A stretch of DNA of 36,457 nt from CAZKFG01 sp964551985. GTDB taxonomy: Bacteria > Bacillota > Negativicutes > Acidaminococcales > JAISLQ01. Position numbers and translations under genes: made by a program. Location: positions 1 to 36,457 of the forward strand of contig CAZKFG010000014.1 in the NCBI GenBank assembly GCA_964551985.1. The letters are read 5' to 3'. Numbering within the stretch: the stretch's first letter is position 1; each line of letters starts with the position of its first letter. Shown here piece after piece: positions 1-6,374 of the stretch. The notes beneath the pieces are model-generated. The model was not told where the DNA came from. It saw only the letters and a program-made list of their open reading frames with translations, and did no database searches.

Positions 1-517
1 TGAAAATGTTGATGCTATTTGTAAACATTCTGATGTTTTGCAGATAGGGGCAAGAAATATGCAAAACTTTCATTTGCTTAAAGTTGTCGGACGGACAGGC
101 AAACCTGTACTTTTAAAAAGAGGTTTATCTGCTACAATTGACGAATGGCTCAATGCGGCAGAATACATTGCAGCAGAAGGAAATCCTGATATTATTTTAT
201 GTGAACGTGGTATTAGAACTTTTGAAACGTACACAAGAAACACTCTCGATTTGAGCGCTATTGTTGCGGCAAAAACTTTGAGTAATCTACCAATAATTGT
301 TGACCCTAGCCACGGTACAGGTATTCGCTCTATGGTAAAACCAATGTCACTTGCGGCAGTTGCTGCAGGCGCAGATGGTCTTATGGTTGAAGTGCATCCA
401 AATCCTGAAAAAGCATTGTCTGACGGTCCGCAATCGCTAACTCCGAAAGACTTTGGTATTTTGATGGAGCAGGTAAATAAAATAGCAAGCTTCAGACAAC
501 AAGAAGAACTTGGGTGA
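1..517 (+). CDS. aroF: 3-deoxy-7-phosphoheptulonate (DAHP) synthase, C-terminal part (cut by window edge)
   Basis: The reading frame is open from the left edge (codons start at base 2), so the N-terminus lies outside the window; about 171 residues are visible. It condenses phosphoenolpyruvate with erythrose 4-phosphate, the first step of the shikimate pathway. The tail carries the TIM-barrel signatures of the DAHP/KDO8P synthase family (the AroF/AroA beta type common in Firmicutes): QIGARNMQNF, KPVLLKRG, the metal/phosphate motif DPSHGTG, and EVHPNPEKALSDGPQSL with its metal-ligand Glu and Asp. It heads the visible aro operon, and its stop lies five bases before the tyrA ATG. Whether the missing part carries a regulatory domain cannot be seen. 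Confidence 0.93.
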   Translation, partial: ENVDAICKHSDVLQIGARNMQNFHLLKVVGRTGKPVLLKRGLSATIDEWLNAAEYIAAEGNPDIILCERGIRTFETYTRNTLDLSAIVAAKTLSNLPIIVDPSHGTGIRSMVKPMSLAAVAAGADGLMVEVHPNPEKALSDGPQSLTPKDFGILMEQVNKIASFRQQEELG

Positions 518-522
518 AGAAC

Positions 523-1389
523 ATGAAAATTACAGTAATTGGCTTAGGGCTTATAGGTGGCTCAATAGCCAAAGCACTAAATGTTTATAAGGGTGAGAAC
601 ATTGTTGTTGGCTGTGATGTTGACGAATATGCATTAAAAAAAGCCAAAGATGCCGGTTGGATTGATTGTTTTTATGTTGAGCCTGAAAGGGCAGTTGATG
701 GAGCTGATTTAGTTGTGCTTTGCACCCCTATTTGTTCGATGGTGGAACTTGCAAACAAAATATCTCCATTTATGAAAAAAGGTAGTATTTTGACTGATGT
801 TGGTAGTGTAAAAGGATTTTTACAAAAAGAGTTTAATTTGCCTGAAGGCATAACCTATATTGGTGCTCACCCTATGGCAGGCTCAGAAAAAAGTGGACTT
901 TCGGCATCGGACGCCAATTTGTTTGTAGGTAGACCGTTTGTGATAATTCCACCTGACGATGTAGAACAAGAAAAGATAGATATTGTAGTTAATTTTGCTA
1001 AATCACTCAGAGCCATTGCTGTTCAAATGAACGCTAGAGAACATGATTTGGCAACGGCTATGGTCAGTCATATGCCACACGTTTTATCTAGTGCGTTAAT
1101 GCTGACAGCAGTCAATGATGAATCTACAAATAATGCTAAATACTTGGCTGCTGGTTGTTTCCGTGATATGACGAGAGTTAGCGGCGCTAATGTACGGATG
1201 TGGACGGATATTTGTCTAACTAATCCTTGTGCTATAGTTGAGCAGTTAGAAAAAGTTGAACAACTATTATTGCAAGCAAAGCAAAAAATCAAAGAAGGCG
1301 ACAAGGTTTGGCTGGAAAAGTTTTTTACTGAAGGTAGAGCAGGGCGTGAAAGATTTGGTATGTTTGTTACTGATGAAAAAGGAGAATAG
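523..1389 (+). CDS. tyrA: Prephenate dehydrogenase (tyrosine biosynthesis)
   Basis: Oxidative decarboxylation of prephenate to 4-hydroxyphenylpyruvate with NAD(P)+. The N-terminal Rossmann fold is clear from the dinucleotide motif GLGLIGGS right after the start. The family motif GAHPMAGSEKSG follows at about residue 117, and the C-terminal helical dimerisation domain contains SHMPHVLSSAL. At 288 residues it is a bare catalytic enzyme, with no C-terminal ACT regulatory domain. I chose ATG 523 because GGGTGA sits five bases upstream and the protein then begins MKITVIGLG, as family members usually do. A GTG at 514 that overlaps the upstream stop is possible and would add three residues. It is translationally coupled with the DAHP synthase. 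Confidence 0.94.
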   Translation: MKITVIGLGLIGGSIAKALNVYKGENIVVGCDVDEYALKKAKDAGWIDCFYVEPERAVDGADLVVLCTPICSMVELANKISPFMKKGSILTDVGSVKGFLQKEFNLPEGITYIGAHPMAGSEKSGLSASDANLFVGRPFVIIPPDDVEQEKIDIVVNFAKSLRAIAVQMNAREHDLATAMVSHMPHVLSSALMLTAVNDESTNNAKYLAAGCFRDMTRVSGANVRMWTDICLTNPCAIVEQLEKVEQLLLQAKQKIKEGDKVWLEKFFTEGRAGRERFGMFVTDEKGE

Positions 1390-1391
1390 TT

Positions 1392-2705
1392 ATGATAGTG
1401 CAAGGTAATAAGCCGATTTTAAAAGGTAGCGTTAGTGTCGCTGGTGACAAATCAATTTCTCATCGTAGTGTTATTTTAGGGGCGCTTGCCGAAGGAGATA
1501 CTTTAGTTGAAGGATTTTTGCCTGGCGAAGATTGCTTGTCAAGTATTGACTGCTTGACAAAACTTGGCGTTAAAATAAGACAAACAGGACAAAAAGTACA
1601 CATAAAAGGAGCAGGAATTCATGGACTTAAAATGCCTGATGAGCCTTTATATGTTGGCAATTCCGGGACGACAATGCGCATTTTAAGCGGCATTTTAGCA
1701 GCCCAAAACTTCAAAACCATTCTTGATGGTGATTCATCTATCAGAAAGCGTCCAATGAAAAGAGTTATAGAGCCTTTGCAATCAATGGGAGCTATGATTA
1801 GTTATCAAAAAGATTATAAAGCACCACTGTTTTTTTTGCCGCCTGAAAAAGGACAGCTTTTAGGCGGGAGATATGATTTGAAAGTCGCAAGTGCGCAGGT
1901 TAAATCGGCACTACTTTTAGCAGGACTTTATAGTAAAATCCCTGTAACAGTCAAAGAACCTGTTTTATCGCGCGATCATACAGAAAGAATGCTTAAAGAT
2001 TTTGGTGTTGAATTGCAGGAAAATGACGATAATAGCATTACAATGCCGACAAAACAAAAACTTACTGGCTGTAAAATTAACGTGCCTGGTGATATTTCTT
2101 CGGCTGCTTTTGTTTTGGTTGCTGCAGCTATTTGCCCAGGATCTCAAGTGACAGTTAAAAATGTTGGACTTAATCCTACGAGAACTGGCATAATTGATGT
2201 ACTGCAAAGTATGGGAGCAGATTTAACAATAGAGATTACTTCAAATGGCGCGGAGCCGGCTGGAGATATTACTTTAAAATATAAAGAACTTGTTGCCAGT
2301 GATATAATTAAAGGTGCAATAATTCCTAGACTTATTGATGAAATACCAGCAATTGCCATTTTGGCTGCAACAGCTAAAGGGACAACTGTAATTAAAGATG
2401 CAGGAGAGCTAAGGGTCAAAGAGTCTGATCGCATTGTGCTTATGGTGGAAATATTAAAAAGGCTTGGGGTTATTGTCAAAGAAACTGATGACGGTATGGA
2501 AATTATCGGCAGTAAAAAAGACTTTTTGCCACTGAAAAATATAGAAGTAGCAGGCGATCATCGTATTGCAATGTCTGCTGCTATAGCGGCATTAGTCGCC
2601 TCGGATAAAAGTAGTTTTGATGATCAAAACTGTATAGATGTATCTTTCCCCGGCTTTATAGACGTTATGCAAAAACTTGGGGGCAATATGCAAGAAGGAG
2701 TATAG
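1392..2705 (+). CDS. aroA: 3-phosphoshikimate 1-carboxyvinyltransferase (EPSP synthase)
   Basis: Transfers the enolpyruvyl group of PEP to shikimate 3-phosphate. The 437-residue protein has the expected length and two-domain layout. The shikimate-binding start GDKSISHR lies near residue 20, LYVGNSGTTMRILSG near residue 93, the arginine motif SIRKRPMKRVIEPL follows, and LRVKESDR and GDHRIAMS lie near the C-terminus. ATG 1392 follows an AAAGGAGAA ribosome binding site and is two bases after the tyrA stop. I cannot assign it to the glyphosate-sensitive or -insensitive class with certainty from inspection. It is the third enzyme of the visible aro operon. Confidence 0.96.
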   Translation: MIVQGNKPILKGSVSVAGDKSISHRSVILGALAEGDTLVEGFLPGEDCLSSIDCLTKLGVKIRQTGQKVHIKGAGIHGLKMPDEPLYVGNSGTTMRILSGILAAQNFKTILDGDSSIRKRPMKRVIEPLQSMGAMISYQKDYKAPLFFLPPEKGQLLGGRYDLKVASAQVKSALLLAGLYSKIPVTVKEPVLSRDHTERMLKDFGVELQENDDNSITMPTKQKLTGCKINVPGDISSAAFVLVAAAICPGSQVTVKNVGLNPTRTGIIDVLQSMGADLTIEITSNGAEPAGDITLKYKELVASDIIKGAIIPRLIDEIPAIAILAATAKGTTVIKDAGELRVKESDRIVLMVEILKRLGVIVKETDDGMEIIGSKKDFLPLKNIEVAGDHRIAMSAAIAALVASDKSSFDDQNCIDVSFPGFIDVMQKLGGNMQEGV

Positions 2706-2707
2706 TT

Positions 2708-3883
2708 ATGTTAAGATTTTTAACATCAGGTGAATCACATGGACCTGCTCTTAGTTTGATTGTTGAAGGGCTTCCGGCAGGACTTGAGATAAACGAAGAT
2801 AAACTCAATATGCAGCTTGCTGCTCGTCAAAAAGGTTATGGACGTGGCGGGCGAATGCTCATTGAAAAAGATGTTGTCGAAGTAATCTCGGGTGTACGTT
2901 TTGGCAAGACTATTGGCAGTCCTGTTGGAATTATAATTAGAAATAAAGATTGGGAAAATTGGCAAGATGATATGTCTGTTTTTGGCGATGAAAGCCATAA
3001 ACGTGATTTAAATAGACCAAGACCAGGACATGCTGATTTGACAGGGTTATTAAAATATAATTTTGGCGAGGCAAGACCAGTTCTAGAGCGTGCAAGCGCA
3101 AGAGAAACTACAACTAGAGTGGCAGTAGGAGCACTGGCAGGCTGTTTGTTAGATAGCGTCGGTATTAATATAGCATCTCATGTTACGGCTATAGGTCAAG
3201 CTAAACTTTCTAATATTACAGATTTATCAGTAGCAGAAATTGCAAGCAAAGTACAATCGTCCGATGTCTCTTGCATTTGCGATATAGCAGCACAGAAAAT
3301 GCGTGAGCAAATAGACAAAGCCAAGCAAGATGGAGATACTCTAGGCGGGGTTGTGGAAGTTCTAGCAGATAATTTGATTGTCGGATTAGGTAGTTATGTG
3401 CATTGGGACAGACGACTAGATGGTCTTATAGCACAAGCTCTAATGTCTATACCCGCGTTTAAAGCTGTTGAAATTGGTGAAGGCATTAATGGGGCAGTTG
3501 ATTTTGGTAGTAATGTTCACGACCAAATGTATCCAAAATCAGACGGTATTTATCGCAAAACTAACAATGCTGGCGGGATAGAAGGTGGTATGACAAATGG
3601 TGAGCGGCTCATAGTAAAAGGCTATGTAAAACCAATACCTACACTTATGACGCCACTGTCGTCTGTTGATATGACAACAGGCGAGCAGGCAATTGCGGCA
3701 TCAGAACGTAGTGATACTTGTGCAGTCGCGGCAGCAGCAGTTGTTGCAGAGGCGATGGTAAAATGGGTACTTGCTCAAAGTATTGTCGAAAAATTTGCCT
3801 GTGATAATATGATAGATTTACACTCATCCATTAAACAATATAAAGACCGCTTGCAACAAGGGGGGTTTAGTCCTTGTCAATAG
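2708..3883 (+). CDS. aroC: Chorismate synthase
   Basis: Converts EPSP to chorismate using reduced FMN, the last shared step of aromatic synthesis. The start MLRFLTSGESHGPAL is the classic N-terminal signature, with the conserved His. GYGRGGRM, the RPGHADLTG segment and RASARETTTRVA follow, and the central GGIEGGMTNGE and PIPTLMTPL motifs are intact. Length is 391 residues, normal for the family. ATG 2708 is preceded by AAGGAG six bases upstream and lies two bases after the aroA stop. Its 3' end overlaps the aroB start by ten bases, so the two are probably translationally coupled. Confidence 0.97.
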   Translation: MLRFLTSGESHGPALSLIVEGLPAGLEINEDKLNMQLAARQKGYGRGGRMLIEKDVVEVISGVRFGKTIGSPVGIIIRNKDWENWQDDMSVFGDESHKRDLNRPRPGHADLTGLLKYNFGEARPVLERASARETTTRVAVGALAGCLLDSVGINIASHVTAIGQAKLSNITDLSVAEIASKVQSSDVSCICDIAAQKMREQIDKAKQDGDTLGGVVEVLADNLIVGLGSYVHWDRRLDGLIAQALMSIPAFKAVEIGEGINGAVDFGSNVHDQMYPKSDGIYRKTNNAGGIEGGMTNGERLIVKGYVKPIPTLMTPLSSVDMTTGEQAIAASERSDTCAVAAAAVVAEAMVKWVLAQSIVEKFACDNMIDLHSSIKQYKDRLQQGGFSPCQ

Positions 3884-4962
3884 TAAATGTAAAATTAGGC
3901 GCTAGAAGCTATCAAATATCTATAGGTAAAGAGCAGTTTGCTGCCTGTGCGGATTTTTTGCGCAAAAGTGCCTACACGAAAAAAGCCTTTATAGTTACCG
4001 ATACTACTGTAGCATCAATATATTTAGATGACTTTGTCAAACATTTAGAGGACACGGGCTTTAAAATAGAAACATTTGTTTTACCTGATGGAGAACAGGC
4101 AAAGAGTTTTAAATGGGCGCAGGAAGTTTATACTAAAGTTATTGAAGCAAAACTTGATAGAAAATCACCAATTATCGCATTAGGTGGCGGCGTTCCCGGA
4201 GATTTAACTGGTTTTATCGCAGCAACTTACATGCGTGGTGTACCATTTATACAAGCGCCAACAACACTTTTAGCACAGGTGGACTCTAGCGTTGGTGGTA
4301 AGGTAGCAATAAATCATCCTCTAGGTAAAAATCTTATTGGTGCTTTTTATCAACCTGAAGGTGTGTTTATTGATAGCAGTGTTTTAAAAAGCTTATCTGA
4401 TGAAGACTTTGCTTCTGGTCTTGCGGAAATTGTCAAATATGCTTGCCTAAAAGGTGAAGAGTGGTTGGACTTTTTAAATGATAATTTACCAAAAATACTA
4501 AAGCGTGATGACGGGGTTTTACAAGAACTTATCGCAAAATGTTGTGAATATAAGGCTTATATTGTCGAAAACGACGAGCAGGAGTCTGGTATGAGAATGT
4601 TTTTGAACTTAGGACACACTTATGGACACGCAGTAGAACTAGAGGGTAATTTCTCTACCTACACCCATGGTCAAGCTGTGGCGATAGGGTTACACGGTTG
4701 TTTATTGTTATCGGAACAAGTCTTTGGCTTATCAAAAGCAAAGTACGCTGCGGTGCTGCGACTTCTAAAAGATTTTTCTTTACCAACAGTTGCTAACAAT
4801 ATGAGTAGAGAAAAAGTATACAAGTCCTTGTGGCACGACAAAAAAACCATTGGTGATAACCTGCAATGGGTACTGTTAGATTCTATAGGTAATCCAATTG
4901 TGAAAAAAGATGTACCGCTTGATTTAGTTAAAAGCGTTGTTGATAAAATAGTTATTGATTGA
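3874..4962 (+). CDS. aroB: 3-dehydroquinate synthase
   Basis: NAD- and metal-dependent cyclisation of DAHP to 3-dehydroquinate, the second shikimate step. The 362-residue protein has the NAD-binding GGGVPGDLTGFIAATYMRG segment around residue 107, TTLLAQVDSSVGGK, the ligand region GLAEIVKYACLKG, and the two-histidine metal motif LNLGHTYGHAVE. The start codon is TTG, supported by a strong AAGGGGGG seven bases upstream inside the end of aroC. A factor-independent terminator follows immediately, so this is the last gene of the operon. The order aroA-aroC-aroB is not biochemical order, which is common for such clusters. Confidence 0.95.
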   Translation: MSIVNVKLGARSYQISIGKEQFAACADFLRKSAYTKKAFIVTDTTVASIYLDDFVKHLEDTGFKIETFVLPDGEQAKSFKWAQEVYTKVIEAKLDRKSPIIALGGGVPGDLTGFIAATYMRGVPFIQAPTTLLAQVDSSVGGKVAINHPLGKNLIGAFYQPEGVFIDSSVLKSLSDEDFASGLAEIVKYACLKGEEWLDFLNDNLPKILKRDDGVLQELIAKCCEYKAYIVENDEQESGMRMFLNLGHTYGHAVELEGNFSTYTHGQAVAIGLHGCLLLSEQVFGLSKAKYAAVLRLLKDFSLPTVANNMSREKVYKSLWHDKKTIGDNLQWVLLDSIGNPIVKKDVPLDLVKSVVDKIVID

Positions 4963-4984
4963 TAAATAGAATATGTTTTGTTTA

Positions 4985-5025
4985 AAAAGCATTACAACCT
5001 TATTTTTAGGTTGTAATGCTTTTTT
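4985..5025 (+). terminator. Intrinsic terminator of the aro operon
   Basis: A perfect 16-bp inverted repeat (left arm starts AAAAGCATTACAACCT) with a 7-base loop is followed by a run of T. It sits 22 bases after the aroB stop. Its arms are A/T-bounded, so it may also act on the convergent minus-strand repressor gene that ends at 5039. Confidence 0.9.
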
Positions 5026-5038
5026 GTTATACGATATT

Positions 5039-5368
5039 TTAATTTGCATCAGCTAAAGCATTTAAAAATATTAAAACACTCTTACGTTGTTTTGCTGTCA
5101 ATTCACGAAACTTTTCAAGAAATACAGTTTCCTCTTGATTCAGACCACACTCTTCCGGCTGCGTATATTTGTGCTTATTAGAAGTAGCACCGACAAGATA
5201 ATCAATAGAAGTATTGAAAAAATCTGCTAAAATTTTTAACGTGGTTATGTCTGGTTCATAAAAGCCATTTTCATATCTATGTATATTTTGTTGGTTAGAA
5301 TTTATTGCTTTTGCTAATTTTTGCTGACTAATGCCCTTTTCTATACGCAGTTTTTTAAGATTGTCCAC
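5039..5368 (-). CDS. XRE-family helix-turn-helix transcriptional regulator
   Basis: A 109-residue DNA-binding protein in the lambda Cro/CI style. Residues 1-60 form the HTH_3 domain: LRIEKGISQQKLAKAIN holds helices 2-3, the recognition helix includes NSNQQNIHRYENG, and ITTLKILADFFNTSIDYLVG is the usual end of the domain. The C-terminal ~45 residues are short and charged, enough for dimerisation but too small for a peptidase or sensor domain. It is the only minus-strand gene I can support in the window. A perfect palindrome within a promoter lies about 65 bases upstream of its start and is the natural candidate for its operator. It resembles regulators of phage, toxin-antitoxin or stress genes; no partner toxin is visible. 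Confidence 0.9.
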   Translation of the reverse strand: MDNLKKLRIEKGISQQKLAKAINSNQQNIHRYENGFYEPDITTLKILADFFNTSIDYLVGATSNKHKYTQPEECGLNQEETVFLEKFRELTAKQRKSVLIFLNALADAN

Positions 5369-5426
5369 AGTATCACCTCTATGCCTATCATAACAAGGAG
5401 AGTATGTATTTTATAAAACTTTTTTC

Positions 5427-5456
5427 TTGTTTATAACACATAAAATGTGTTATAAT
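5427..5456 (+). promoter_or_regulatory. Promoter containing a perfect palindromic operator
   Basis: A TTGTTT -35-like box (5427-5432) and a consensus TATAAT -10 (5451-5456) are separated by 18 bases. The spacer is almost filled by a perfect inverted repeat: TTATAACACAT (5431-5441), AAA, then its exact reverse complement (5445-5455). A bound dimer here would block RNA polymerase. It lies in front of the small secreted-protein ORF and upstream of the divergent XRE gene, so control by that repressor is inferred. Confidence 0.65.
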
Positions 5457-5486
5457 TTTTTATATAAAAAAACTAGGGGCATGCAA

Positions 5487-5642
5487 ATGAAAAAAACGCT
5501 AATAACTATATGGGTAATAATTATGTTTATAGCTTCTTTGCCAGTAATGACATCTGCAACATCTTTGGAAATAAAGCAGCTCACTAATGGCAAAATTGAT
5601 ATGGTTCCAGAAGCCTTGCCGTCGGTTGCGATTTTGTATTGA
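5487..5642 (+). pseudogene. Short secreted-protein remnant with signal peptide
   Basis: A 51-residue frame starts at ATG 5487, seven bases after an AGGGG ribosome binding site. It begins MKKTLITIWVIIMFIASLPV, a clear signal peptide (charged start, hydrophobic core, then a plausible TSA cleavage region), followed by only ~25 mature residues. After the stop, another frame continues sensibly with VLMPPYASNSTYYADQTYD before stopping at about 5697, so I suspect a frameshift near 5632-5642 in a longer secreted protein. It is transcribed from the palindrome-containing promoter. I do not recognise the family. It could instead be a genuine small exported peptide. Confidence 0.45.
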
Positions 5643-5778
5643 TGCCTCCTTATGCCTCAAATTCTACGTATTATGCGGATCAAACATATGATTGATTAGC
5701 AAAAATATAATGTAAGCAAGAATTAAAATGTAAAAAATGGAGTATGTGATGGGAAAAATATGAAAGGGGGTGATATAG

Positions 5779-5868
5779 GTGAAAAAACTTTTTATTAAGG
5801 GGACTAATTATAGTTCTAATTCCAGCTACTGCATTAGCTTACCCTAATGAGCCAAATGGTTTTAGAGG
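5779..5868 (+). pseudogene. Broken 5' end of a secreted protein (frameshifted signal peptide)
   Basis: GTG 5779 has a strong AGGGGGT ribosome binding site but runs into a stop after 22 codons. In the next frame, from about 5789, the sequence reads RGLIIVLIPATALAYPNEP and then NGFRGMKGG. Removing one T from the T-run at 5789-5793 joins the two into a convincing signal peptide with an ALA cleavage site, followed by YPNEPNGFRG. I have the impression that NEPNGFRG-like starts occur in exported proteins of related Negativicutes, but could not check this. The rest of that protein is missing: at the eight-G tract (5875-5882) the sequence passes into a FlgE-tail reading frame. Confidence 0.5.
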
Positions 5869-6255
5869 TATGAAGGGGGGGGAGATGATTACTACTCTGG
5901 CGATTTGTTAGAAAAAATAATCGATGCCTCTGGTACAATCATTGGAAAATACTCTAATGGTCAGATGCTCAAACTAGGACAAGTTGCTACAGCGATATTC
6001 AACAACCAACAAAGTCGGGAACGGGCAGGTTCTAAATTATTTGTAAAAGCTAACAACTCAGGTGACCCAATAATCGGTGCGGTAGGTACCGGCGGAAACG
6101 GTGCAATGCAAGTCGGTGCACTGGAAATGGCTAATCTAGATTTAGCTGAAGAATTTACTAATATGATAGTAAATCAACGTGGTTATCAATCTAACTCAAG
6201 AATTATAACAACCTCAAACGAAATGTTACAAGAATTGATGAGTTTTAAACGTTAA
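5866..6255 (+). pseudogene. Orphan duplicate of the FlgE C-terminal region
   Basis: From an upstream in-frame stop at 5863 the frame is open to 6255. It encodes DDYYSGDLLEKIIDASG and continues to NEMLQELMSFKR. This matches the last ~125 residues of the complete hook protein downstream (8740-9119) almost residue for residue, including GKYSNGQML, TAIFNNQQ, EEFTNMIV and QRGYQSNSRIIT. No N-terminal rod/hook domain precedes it, and the only starts are a TTG at 5905 without a recognisable ribosome binding site, or frameshift entry through the G8 tract. At DNA level most differences lie at third codon positions, so the copy is not recent, yet the frame is intact, which is unusual for a dead fragment. 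It could still be expressed as a fusion if the G tract varies. Confidence 0.7.
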
Positions 6256-6374
6256 AAATTTGAAAAACACAAAAGAGTGCAATAGTTATATAAGCTGGAC
6301 CTTAGGGAAGCTTAGAGTATGGATTGAAAGAAATACTCAAACTAGCACTAAATAAAAGGAGGTCATTTCATCTT

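Noticed and set aside
1068..1403. Minus-strand open frame of 111 codons opposite tyrA
   Set aside because: It lies fully over a well-supported gene, has no family motif and no ribosome binding site; the same applies to the other long antisense frames in the window.
5039..6255. Toxin-antitoxin pair or prophage remnant around the XRE gene
   Set aside because: No toxin-like, integrase or other phage gene can be recognised; only the repressor and secreted-protein/FlgE fragments are present.
6324..6374. Upstream TTG start that would extend FlgE by 17 residues
   Set aside because: The strong AAAGGAGGT site lies downstream of it, and FlgE proteins begin at MxxSLYTGVSG.
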